This document shows positions 32,384-38,998 of a stretch of DNA of 38,998 bases, in pieces. Every line of letters starts with the position of its first letter. Position 1 is the first letter of the stretch. A program made the translations under genes and the position numbers. The DNA lies in contig JASBRJ010000376.1 of NCBI GenBank assembly GCA_030149525.1, forward strand, positions 1 to 38,998, read 5' to 3'. The DNA is from a bacterium (GTDB lineage: Bacteria > Vulcanimicrobiota > Xenobia > Xenobiales > JADMJV01). A model generated the notes under the pieces. The model searched no databases and was not told the DNA's origin. It worked only from the letters and a program-made list of their open reading frames with translations.

Positions 32384-32857
32384 ATGAATGCTGTAGCAAA
32401 GCCCGTCCAGCCCGCGAGTCTGTCGCAGATCGAGGCCGACCTGAGCCGTCACCTTGCTTCCTTCTATTTACTGTCTTCCCAGTATCAAAAGCATGAATGG
32501 CTAAGTGAGAAGCCCGGCACCAGAGAGTTCTACCGATGCTTTCAGCAGAACCGCAAAAACGTGGAGGAGGGCATAGCGTCGCTCTCTCGCCGGTTGAGTC
32601 TGTTGAACCACTTAGGGGAAGAAAGGTCCGACAATGCCGCTTATTTCTTCGAAGAAAAAGAGTCCCGCCTTTCTCTTAGGGAGATGCTGCGACGGGACTC
32701 CATGGTCGAGCGAAGGGTTTGTCTTCTTCTCGAACATACTCTAGCAAAGTCGTTAAAGCTCCAGGATGAGAAAACGGCATGTGTTGTCGAAGAGCTGCTC
32801 CAGCAAGCAAGGGAGCGTTTGAGTCTACTTAAGGAGCACTTGGCTTTGGCTGGGTAG
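32384..32857 (+). CDS. Ferritin-like/Dps-like helical protein
   Basis: About 157 residues from ATG 32384 (AAAGGAGA 8-9 bases before it; an earlier in-frame TTG at 32327 would overlap the promoter motif). The order of helices resembles the Dps/ferritin-like bundle: LSQIEADLSRHLASFYLLSSQYQKHEWLS, then FYRCFQQNRKNVEEGIASLSRRLSLLNHLG, corresponding to the H-x-x-W and lower ferroxidase helices, and two C-terminal helices (MVERRVCLLLEHTLAKSLK; EELLQQARERLSLLKEHLAL). The exact ferroxidase ligands are not conserved as in typical Dps, so iron oxidation is uncertain. The fold call is inference. Confidence 0.6.
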   Translation: MNAVAKPVQPASLSQIEADLSRHLASFYLLSSQYQKHEWLSEKPGTREFYRCFQQNRKNVEEGIASLSRRLSLLNHLGEERSDNAAYFFEEKESRLSLREMLRRDSMVERRVCLLLEHTLAKSLKLQDEKTACVVEELLQQARERLSLLKEHLALAG

Positions 32858-32908
32858 AAGATTCGAGTAACCTTTTCCTTCCTCGTAGGTTACAATCAGT
32901 CATAGGCC

Positions 32909-34051
32909 ATGGCTAGATTCCAACTCGTTACCACACTCTTGTGGCTCTTCTTGGTCCTTCGTTTTGTGGTGCCACTTTCGCTGAGCCCGACCTGGACCGT
33001 CGTTCTTGGTCTTGTCTTGCTGGTCGCCGCCCAGCAACATTTTCTCATTCGGCGATTTCGCGGCTCACCTTTCTCCCCGGAGTTGCCACGGCCGCTGGGG
33101 ATGCTGGCAAACGCTCTACTTTGCACTCTTCTGCTCTTGACCGTTTTCCAGACTACCCTGGAACTGCTGTCTCTGTTAGGCTATCTGATCAACAGGAGCT
33201 ATTTTGTCCCACCGCTTGCCCTCCGCTACGTTATGGGCATCGTTGCGGTAACGCTTTCGGTCGTTGGAGTGACTCAGGCCGTCCGCGTTCCTCCGGTAAA
33301 AGAGGTGGAAGTGGAGCTTGCCAATCTTCCCCCGGAGTTCGACGGTTATCGATTGATACACCTGACCGACTTGCATCTCAGCCGACTCTTCCCCGGCTCG
33401 TGGGCCGAGAAAGTTGTCGATAAGGCGAATGCCCAAAACGCCGATCTAATCGTCATCACCGGAGATCTGATGGACGGGACTTTGCAAGCCAGGAGAAGCG
33501 ATGTGGAGCCTCTGGGCAAACTGAGAGCCAAAGACGGCGTCTTCGTCATTACCGGAAACCATGAGTATTACTACGGATACGAGGGTTGGATGAAGAGATA
33601 TGAAGAACTTGGGATGACAAGACTCGCCAATAGTCATGCTGCGATTTCACGAGGCGGCTCGAAACTCGTCCTGGCCGGAATCACCGACTCCACCGCTCAG
33701 CGTTTCGATCTTCCGGCCCCGAACCTCAAGGGAGCTCTTTCCGGCGCGCCTGCCGGGGCACCGGTCATTCTCTTGGACCACAAGCCCGGCGGGGCACGCT
33801 CGGCAGCCAAGGAGGGGGTCTCATTGCAGTTGTCCGGTCACACCCACGGCGGCATGATCAAAGGGATGCACTGGCTGGTGGCTCGCTTTAACAGAGGCTT
33901 TGTGTCCGGTTTCTATGACGTCGACGGAATGAAGCTCTATGTCAATAACGGGACAGCCCTATGGAACGGATTTGCGCTCCGAATCGGAGTTCCGTCAGAG
34001 CTCACAGTGATCACGTTGCGGCGAGGTTCGGCCGACCAGGTTGTCAGTTGA
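32909..34051 (+). CDS. Membrane metallophosphoesterase (YkuE/YaeI type)
   Basis: A 380-residue protein with about four membrane helices in residues 5-125 and a cytoplasmic or periplasmic calcineurin-like domain from 145. The two-metal ligands are visible: LIHLTDLHLSRL, VITGDLMDG, FVITGNHEYYYG, ILLDHKP and LSGHTHGGMI. This matches the family of membrane-anchored phosphoesterases in which YaeI (E. coli) and YkuE (B. subtilis) act on lipid or envelope phosphates. Substrate is not known here. Ends 8 bases inside the convergent GHKL-like gene, so the two stop regions overlap. Confidence 0.9.
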   Translation: MARFQLVTTLLWLFLVLRFVVPLSLSPTWTVVLGLVLLVAAQQHFLIRRFRGSPFSPELPRPLGMLANALLCTLLLLTVFQTTLELLSLLGYLINRSYFVPPLALRYVMGIVAVTLSVVGVTQAVRVPPVKEVEVELANLPPEFDGYRLIHLTDLHLSRLFPGSWAEKVVDKANAQNADLIVITGDLMDGTLQARRSDVEPLGKLRAKDGVFVITGNHEYYYGYEGWMKRYEELGMTRLANSHAAISRGGSKLVLAGITDSTAQRFDLPAPNLKGALSGAPAGAPVILLDHKPGGARSAAKEGVSLQLSGHTHGGMIKGMHWLVARFNRGFVSGFYDVDGMKLYVNNGTALWNGFALRIGVPSELTVITLRRGSADQVVS

Positions 34052-35426
34052 GAGCTCTCAAGAGTTCCAGCCGAAGATCCTGAACTGCTTCTCTAAGTGC
34101 TCGCTCTCGTTCTTCGGATTGCTGTTTCGCGGTTTTCATGAGCGCGCCGCCACCCGCCAGAAGACCTAGGCCTAGAGGCTTTACAGGAAGAGAGAGTGCC
34201 CCAAACGCGAGCAGCGCGCCACCGGCCCATTGCCCATAACGACGCATGCCCTTGCCCACTTCTTCCACAGAGTCTTCGAACTCAGAAAGTTGAAAAATGC
34301 TCTCTGCGAGGGCTTTTACAGCGCGTGTCTTTCTCTGCTCTCGCTCCTGGCTTTCGGCAAGCCTGAAGGATGATAGATCGGTATCCAGTCCCTCAGCGCT
34401 GAGAAAGAGGGCGGCCGCACAATGAGTTCGAGATTTGCTGATGAACTCCGAGTCGACCACCGCCCCACTCTTCACCCAAAAGAGCTGGCTGTATTTCCGA
34501 GATTCTGTGAGTTTGGAGTTTCGCGCCGACGTTTCTTTGTCCCAAAACGACGTCAGAAGGTAAGCTCCGCCAGTTTCTCTAGAGGCTTTCTTTCTGTCTA
34601 TCATCTTGAGGCTCGCGTTTTGAAGGGCTGCCGCTTTATAGTCGCTTGGATGGCTGCCCAGAAGACTTATCGGCTCCTTGCGTCCCGGCAGTATTGCCGC
34701 TCTCAGAAGCGTACCGGTAGGCAACTTAAGGGAGGGCTGGAGGTCTTCGAGGTAGCCTAGTGTCAAGGGAAAAGTCATTTGCGAGATTCCATAGTGTGGA
34801 CTATTGAGAAGCGAGTCGATTCTTCGACCATCAACAGAGCAGGGTATGGGTGAGACGAAGCAGTTCTCTTGCAAAACTCGGGTCAGACCGGCTCGGACAG
34901 CAGCGAGGCTTAGGCGTTCTCTTATATTTTGAAGCAAATTTTTGCTGGGGCATAGAGAGATACAAAGACGGCTAAGAGTCCTCCTCTCCTGGCTTGGAAC
35001 CCGCTTGAGTTCGCCGTCGGTCCAGAGTAAGTCTTGTTCTTCGCCTTCAAGAGAAAGCAAAAAAGGGAAGTCGTTTCCTATTCCCACGCTCCAGAGCCCT
35101 GACAGCAAGTAGTCAAGGGATGCATCGGCCTTAGGTGCGGGGTCAAAGAAGCCGTTCTCCACCTTTTCCAGCGTCAATGAGGGAAGTTGAAAGTCGATGT
35201 CGAGCTCGGTGCGTTTGAGGCGTACATTGATAACCGATTCAATATTCTGCGCCGCCGCAGCCTGTATGATTTTGACAACCCAGGCGTACTCAAAGGGTAG
35301 TTGAAATTCGGCGATTTTTCGCAGGGCTTCTGCTCGAGAAATTGTGAAACTTTCTCCAGCGCCCACCACGGAGCCCCCAGCTTCGAACCCTTTTAGGTAA
35401 TTTGATAGAGGTGAAGTTCTCTCCAA
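34044..35426 (-). CDS. GHKL-ATPase-like protein, membrane-anchored (paralogue 3)
   Basis: A 460-residue homologue of the protein at 3008-4555: FTISRAEALRKIAEFQLPFEYAWVVKIIQAAAAQ at about 28-60, SPIPCSVDGRRIDSLL near 200, FWVKSGAVVD and AEGLDTDLSSFRL near 330-355. LDYLLSGLWSVGIGND sits where GHKL proteins have the glycine-containing lid. Unlike paralogue 1 it has a C-terminal hydrophobic hairpin (WAGGALLAFGALSLPVKPLGLGLLAGGGAL, about 395-425), so it may be membrane-bound, and then a charged helix. Start is TTG at 35426, with AGGAG 6 bases before it. A TGAACAT inverted repeat lies upstream. Fold is inference; homology to paralogue 1 is clear. Confidence 0.76.
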   Translation of the reverse strand: MERTSPLSNYLKGFEAGGSVVGAGESFTISRAEALRKIAEFQLPFEYAWVVKIIQAAAAQNIESVINVRLKRTELDIDFQLPSLTLEKVENGFFDPAPKADASLDYLLSGLWSVGIGNDFPFLLSLEGEEQDLLWTDGELKRVPSQERRTLSRLCISLCPSKNLLQNIRERLSLAAVRAGLTRVLQENCFVSPIPCSVDGRRIDSLLNSPHYGISQMTFPLTLGYLEDLQPSLKLPTGTLLRAAILPGRKEPISLLGSHPSDYKAAALQNASLKMIDRKKASRETGGAYLLTSFWDKETSARNSKLTESRKYSQLFWVKSGAVVDSEFISKSRTHCAAALFLSAEGLDTDLSSFRLAESQEREQRKTRAVKALAESIFQLSEFEDSVEEVGKGMRRYGQWAGGALLAFGALSLPVKPLGLGLLAGGGALMKTAKQQSEERERALREAVQDLRLELLRALN

Positions 35427-35460
35427 AGTTGACTCCTGGATTAGAATTTTCGGGGAGGTC

Positions 35461-35487
35461 TGAACATCTCATTCCATGTTCAGTCAA
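35461..35487 (-). promoter_or_regulatory. Inverted repeat and -35-like element before paralogue 3
   Basis: TGAACAT at 35461-35467 and ATGTTCA at 35476-35482 form a perfect 7-bp inverted repeat with an 8-base gap. A minus-strand TTGACT (-35-like) lies at 35482-35487, touching the repeat, about 55 bases before the TTG start. Suits an operator covering the promoter. Spacing is wrong for a LexA box. Confidence 0.48.
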
Positions 35488-35610
35488 TTTTCATCTCAAG
35501 CTCAGGACATTTTCAGGGAAAAACATCAGAATGCAGTTGAAAGCAAAAACCTGCCGACGGGTGAATCTCCCAACCCAAACACCCCAGGCCACAAAGCCCG
35601 TCGACCTCCT

Positions 35611-35642
35611 GGTCAGCCTCCTCCGGCTGGCCTCTTTTTTTT
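35611..35642 (+). terminator. Orphan intrinsic terminator
   Basis: GGTCAGCC and GGCTGGCC form an 8-bp stem (one wobble) with loop TCCTCC, followed by TC and eight T. It is oriented for plus-strand transcription, yet no plus-strand gene ends here: the nearest upstream plus gene stops at 34051. The spacer 35427-35698 otherwise holds only a weak 67-codon frame (35476-35679) that runs through the hairpin. A short untranslated RNA is possible. Confidence 0.75.
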
Positions 35643-35698
35643 GACAGTGACAAAGGTATTGGGACCAGTGTATCCTTGACCGCTTGATATAGTAGCCC

Positions 35699-36295
35699 TC
35701 AAAGCTCGTCTATGGCCGCCTCAATCTTTTTTGCGCAATCCTCACAAACGGTATGCGTTAAAGGCTTGTCGGCACTCCGGCTCGTCAGCGTGCTGCGTTG
35801 AAGAATCTCCTCGATCTCTTTCCACCCTTCTCCTGGATGGTGAATTCGGCAGCACCAGGAGCACATCCTCAGGAACGAACATTTTGAGAAATCGATCGGT
35901 GCCTGTCGGCAGGCGGTGGCGAGCGATTGAATCCGGCAGTTCAGGTTCTCACCTCGAAGAGGGATGACCGTGAGCAGAAGGCGCTGTTTCTCTATTTCCG
36001 TATCGCAGCGGAAGGGGATGCTGCAAATCTTCCCTGTACGGCGTACGGCCCTTAGTAGCGCGTCCAATAAACCGAAAAGTTCGGAGTTGGAGAAGATCCT
36101 CTCGAAAGGCTTTCCCACAAAGCTTGCCAGATTCGACGCCCCCGGGGCTTGCAAAGCGGTGATGATATTCTTCTCGTTGAGACGGTAGGAAAAGACCTGT
36201 GTACCGCAGAGCGACGAGCCAGGGGTTTCGAGTATGAGAACCGAGTTTGTCTGCTTAGAACGCGCGACCTGACTCTCTGATTCTCCATTCCTCAT
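35699..36295 (-). CDS. PAS-like protein with Cys-rich C-terminus
   Basis: A 198-residue protein. Residues 35-125 fit a PAS domain (NIITALQAPGASNLASFVGKPFERIFSNSELFGLLDALLRAVRRTGK; IPFRCDTEIEKQRLLLTVIPLRG). The C-terminal part has CSFLRMCSWCCRIH, a Trp-x-E-I-E-E-I-L helix, and THTVCEDCAKK: two C-x-x-C pairs that could bind zinc, in the arrangement seen in a known class of bacterial PAS proteins with the R-C-D and C-S-W-C motifs. It has no kinase or output domain. It may sense redox state or a ligand and act on partner proteins; this is inference. Confidence 0.75.
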   Translation of the reverse strand: MRNGESESQVARSKQTNSVLILETPGSSLCGTQVFSYRLNEKNIITALQAPGASNLASFVGKPFERIFSNSELFGLLDALLRAVRRTGKICSIPFRCDTEIEKQRLLLTVIPLRGENLNCRIQSLATACRQAPIDFSKCSFLRMCSWCCRIHHPGEGWKEIEEILQRSTLTSRSADKPLTHTVCEDCAKKIEAAIDEL

Positions 36296-36384
36296 CTCTA
36301 GATGATAACCTTAAGAGTGGAGTTACTCATCTGACATGATCCTACTAGCGCGAACTCCTCAACAGGCCCAACGGACGAACGAAG

Positions 36385-37293
36385 TCAGTCGGGCTGAACA
36401 GGGGACACAAAATCTTTCGGCTTTAGCGCCACGAGAGAACAGGAAACCCAGGGGAGAACAGTCTCTGCGGTATTTCCCATAATAAGTCCTGAGATGCCGG
36501 AGCGGGCTACCGTTCCCATGACCAGGATATTGACCGGCATGCTCTCCAAGAGGTCGTGAATAAGAGCAGCCGGAGAGCCTTTGGCAACCCTGGTCTCAAG
36601 GCCGTGGCCAATTTCGCAGCCGGACAGTTCGTCTTCAATCTGAGCTCGGGCCGCGCTCTCCACTTTGTCTAAAGCGGGGGAGGACAGCACGGGAGAAAAG
36701 GGAGAGACTTCCACGGCGTGCAGAACGACCAATCGACGCTTCTGTTCTTGAGCCAGTTGCAGCCCCCACTGAAGCGCCCGCTTGCCGACCTCTTTGAGAT
36801 CATGGGCCACCAGCACCACTCCCTCCGGATCCGCAATTTCCGTCTTGGCTATCCAAACAGGACTCGGGCATTTTCTCAGAACTTTCATGGAAGTGCTGCC
36901 AAGCAGAGCACGCCAGAGTGTCCCGGGCTCGCCGGTTCCGATGCACACCAGTCGAGCGCCAATCGCTATGGCCTCTTTCACGATGGCAAGCCAGGGGTTG
37001 CCGAATCGAATCTTCCAATCTGCCGAGATAGACTCTTTGCGTAGATTGGTGGTGGCCTCTTCCAGAGTCGCTTTCACACTCGAATAGTGCTCTCTCACCG
37101 GTCGAGAATTGGCCGCCTCCAGTCTCTGGGTTTCTTCATCGGACATGTTCACCACATGGAACAGGACGATATCGCTCCGGTTCTTTCGAGCGAAAGCTGT
37201 GGCTTCGGCCAACGCCTGCCGCGACGACTTGTCTAAAGAAAAGTCGGCTTTCATTTTTAGGGGCACAAGGACAGGACCCGCTTCATTCCACAC
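36385..37293 (-). CDS. Tandem universal stress protein
   Basis: A 302-residue protein made of two UspA domains (about 1-150 and 157-295). Domain 2 keeps the ATP-binding loop G-x2-G-x9-G-N/S pattern: LVMGTVARSGISGLIMGNTAETVL; domain 1 has a similar CIGTGEPGTLWRALLGSTSMKVLRK. HVVNMSDEE and HAVEVSPFS end the second strand of each domain. The layout matches UspE-like proteins that respond to stress or energy limitation. Start is GTG at 37293; the first residues are uncertain. Cytoplasmic. Confidence 0.92.
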   Translation of the reverse strand: MWNEAGPVLVPLKMKADFSLDKSSRQALAEATAFARKNRSDIVLFHVVNMSDEETQRLEAANSRPVREHYSSVKATLEEATTNLRKESISADWKIRFGNPWLAIVKEAIAIGARLVCIGTGEPGTLWRALLGSTSMKVLRKCPSPVWIAKTEIADPEGVVLVAHDLKEVGKRALQWGLQLAQEQKRRLVVLHAVEVSPFSPVLSSPALDKVESAARAQIEDELSGCEIGHGLETRVAKGSPAALIHDLLESMPVNILVMGTVARSGISGLIMGNTAETVLPWVSCSLVALKPKDFVSPVQPD

Positions 37294-37331
37294 GATGTTT
37301 TGCTAGGTCCTTCCCAGAGCCATACGATTGT

Positions 37332-37646
37332 TTACCAGGCGCTTCCCGGCAACACCGGTCGCCCCGGAGACACCACCATGGGATAAGGCCAGGCTTTGGG
37401 GGCCAGGTCCACATGAGAGTTCCCAAACGCGTCATCTCTGGTGGGGCTCTTCTCAAGCTTCAGTCGTTCGGCAAGCTTTCGTTTGTCTGGTGATTCGATC
37501 TTAATGAACTGGTCCACTTCCTCGAGCCCCAGGGTTCTTGCCGCCTCAAGATTTCGGGAGAGGCTCTGTTCCGGCAGCGGAGCCTCTTGGGCTTGGAGAG
37601 AACCTATCAAGAGTAAAGACATCAAACTCGTGGTGACAATTTTCAT
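37332..37646 (-). CDS. Small secreted hypothetical protein
   Basis: About 104 residues from ATG 37646, which has AAGGAGA 6 bases upstream; the longer frame from 37676 is rejected. MKIVTTSLMSLLLIGSLQA is a signal peptide with cleavage before QEAP. The mature part is charged (SLSRNLEAARTLGLEEVDQFIKIESPDKRKLAERLKLEKSPT) with a Pro-rich tail (PKAWPYPMVVSPGRPVLPG). Not recognised. It follows the QueG-like gene by 87 bases on the same strand. Confidence 0.68.
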   Translation of the reverse strand: MKIVTTSLMSLLLIGSLQAQEAPLPEQSLSRNLEAARTLGLEEVDQFIKIESPDKRKLAERLKLEKSPTRDDAFGNSHVDLAPKAWPYPMVVSPGRPVLPGSAW

Positions 37647-37732
37647 AACGTGTCTCCTTGATGCTAGAGTAGTCAAAGAAGATGATCCGCCTGTGAATCC
37701 TGAGTGAAGAATCTATGAATGTTTTGCCGGGC

Positions 37733-38998
37733 TCAGCTAGGAAAGCAGTCTCCAAATTTCAAGAGCAGTTTCGGGTTGCCACGCAGACGAATTCGTCGGG
37801 TGAGGAGCGCCCATCCCATGGACACATCTTTTCGCAAAAACTTGATCCAGGTGTCCGCGTCGGCCCACATGGTGAGATTAGCGACTCCTTGAATGCCGTC
37901 CTCAACAATGAGTTCCCCGTTGTTGATGACAACCGTGTGACTGGTTTTCGTCGCGCCTGAGAAATGGAAGTGGTAGACCGCTTTCCACCCTTTCGCGACC
38001 TTCCTTTGAAACAACAAGGGCAGACCCATAAGAAAGCCGGGAACATCGCTTGGGCGAAGCCCTCCGACTCTCTTTGTCTTCTTGTGGGGAAAGCGTTTCT
38101 TGACATGCGCCTCGGCATCGCTTCCTTTAACGACATAGACGGTCTCATCTTTCGCTTGGAGCGGCCTCACAACGGTCGTTAGGAAGTCTTTCTTACTCTC
38201 TAGATAAGGTCCGATGACGTCTTCGCCCGCAGGGCAGACCGACAGGCAGTAGGCGGCTTTGTAGTTGGCGCCAAACGATAAGCTTTGCCACATCGACGAC
38301 GACTCGGAGTCTCTATATTTGGAACGGTAGTCTCGCGCATTTTTGCTGTCGACAAGATCCTCCACCCAATCTGTGAAGCCACCCATGAATTCACGATAGT
38401 TGTGAGTGTAGCAGGAGCTGAAGTTAAAATATCCGTCCGGCTCGATGGCTCCTACAGGACAAGCCGCAACACATAACTTGCAGCTGAGGCAAGGATTAAA
38501 ATCAATCGGTGTATCGTGCTCGGTTACCTCTGGCTCGATCAGTATTGTGCTGAGCAGAATAAAGTTGCCGAATTTAGGATGGATGACGTTGCGATGAATG
38601 CCCATCTGGCCGAGGCCTGCTGCCACAGCAACGGGTTTGTGCGACACGAGCCATACCTTGCCTGGGAAGTTGTCCATTTCCATGGGAAAGCCCATAGCCG
38701 GATTAAGAGCTCTAATGCCCCGGTCCTCAAGTGCACGGACAATCTTTCTCGTCACCTCGTTGGTTTCTTCCCCGGTGGCATGAAACTCGGCATTCGCTAT
38801 GGAGCGTGCCGTCGCTCGAATCGGCTCTCGATTCATCTTCATAACAATGCTGATCAGAGTGCGCGTTTGAGGAAACGCCTTTTGTATGTCCGCTCGCTGA
38901 TCGTCGAGGAGAGGATTGTCAAGACTCACAAAACCCACATCATCTGCGCCCATCTGAAAACAGAGACTTTTCAATTCCTCAGACGAAAGCTTGTTTTC
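37733..38998 (-). CDS. QueG-like iron-sulfur protein with C-terminal SCP2-like domain, partial at right edge
   Basis: The frame runs from the right edge (N-terminus missing) to 37733. The N-terminal part resembles epoxyqueuosine reductase and reductive dehalogenases: MGADDVGFVSLDNP, LNPAMGFPM, GLGQMGIHRNVIHPKFGNFILLSTIL. Two [4Fe-4S] motifs are visible, CLSCKLCVAACPVGAI and CLSVCPAG, with a further Cys in SSCYTH between them. The last 110 residues (RKVAKGWKAVYHFHFSG; HTVVINNGELIVEDG; ADTWIKFLRKDVSMGWALLTRRIRLRGN) match a sterol-carrier SCP2-type domain that binds hydrophobic ligands. Whether it acts in tRNA modification is doubtful because of this fusion. A cobalamin site cannot be judged. 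First TTG at 38974 is probably not the true start. Confidence 0.85.
   Translation of the reverse strand, partial: ENKLSSEELKSLCFQMGADDVGFVSLDNPLLDDQRADIQKAFPQTRTLISIVMKMNREPIRATARSIANAEFHATGEETNEVTRKIVRALEDRGIRALNPAMGFPMEMDNFPGKVWLVSHKPVAVAAGLGQMGIHRNVIHPKFGNFILLSTILIEPEVTEHDTPIDFNPCLSCKLCVAACPVGAIEPDGYFNFSSCYTHNYREFMGGFTDWVEDLVDSKNARDYRSKYRDSESSSMWQSLSFGANYKAAYCLSVCPAGEDVIGPYLESKKDFLTTVVRPLQAKDETVYVVKGSDAEAHVKKRFPHKKTKRVGGLRPSDVPGFLMGLPLLFQRKVAKGWKAVYHFHFSGATKTSHTVVINNGELIVEDGIQGVANLTMWADADTWIKFLRKDVSMGWALLTRRIRLRGNPKLLLKFGDCFPS

Noticed and set aside
35461-35482. LexA (SOS) box
   Set aside because: The arms TGAACAT/ATGTTCA are 8 bases apart, whereas the GAAC-N4-GTTC LexA box needs a shorter gap, and no SOS gene follows.
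35476-35679. A 67-codon plus-strand gene
   Set aside because: No ribosome site, its ATG is inside the inverted repeat, and it reads through the intrinsic terminator.

Overview
This is a gene-dense stretch of bacterial chromosome (about 45 protein genes, short spacers, many GTG and TTG starts, Shine-Dalgarno sites of the AGGAGG type). Signal peptides, a lipoprotein-like leader and a c-di-GMP enzyme suggest a free-living bacterium. No rRNA, tRNA, CRISPR array, insertion sequence or prophage was recognised. The unusual gene content (degenerate GHKL-like proteins, an FlhA-domain regulator, a decapeptide-repeat protein, many orphan secreted proteins) suggests a poorly studied, deep-branching phylum. 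I cannot place it from this window.

Layout. 1-1600 (-) holds a long HNH endonuclease gene running off the left edge. 1.9-4.6 kb (+) has an Hpt protein, an overlapping response regulator, and a degenerate GHKL-like protein. 4.6-6.5 kb (-) is a three-gene unit: unknown protein, JmjC/cupin-8 oxygenase, GNAT acetyltransferase. 6.7-13.1 kb (+) has a His-rich protein, a diguanylate cyclase, a GT-C glycosyltransferase, a GH20 glycosidase, a secreted protein and an AbiEii-like nucleotidyltransferase. 13.1-15.3 kb (-) holds a pseudokinase joined to a GHKL-like domain, interrupted by an in-frame TAG. 15.3-19.4 kb (+) has an overlapping 5'-nucleotidase-like/RNase II-like pair and a secreted protein. 19.4-24.9 kb (-) has an XRE-FlhA fusion regulator, a CII-like HTH protein, a membrane protein, a CHASE histidine kinase, a DUF1697 protein and a degenerate GGDEF protein.

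25.1-29.2 kb contains a 36-unit Ser/Ala decapeptide-repeat protein with a small companion, an acidic protein, a Gly/Phe-rich secreted protein and glutamate dehydrogenase. 29.2-32.9 kb has small secreted proteins, an SGNH hydrolase, two short unknown proteins, a FAS1-domain protein and a ferritin-like protein; three promoters here share a TGTA-type motif. 32.9-39 kb has a membrane phosphoesterase, a third GHKL-like paralogue, a PAS/Cys-rich protein, a tandem universal stress protein, a small secreted protein and a QueG-like iron-sulfur protein fused to an SCP2-like domain, cut by the right edge.

The strongest candidates for something undescribed are: three GHKL-like paralogues in one window, one fused to a pseudokinase; the HTH-FlhA(C) fusion; and the decapeptide-repeat protein. 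Signalling genes are dense (Hpt, REC, histidine kinase, GGDEF, degenerate GGDEF, PAS, pseudokinase), but the sequence does not show how they connect.
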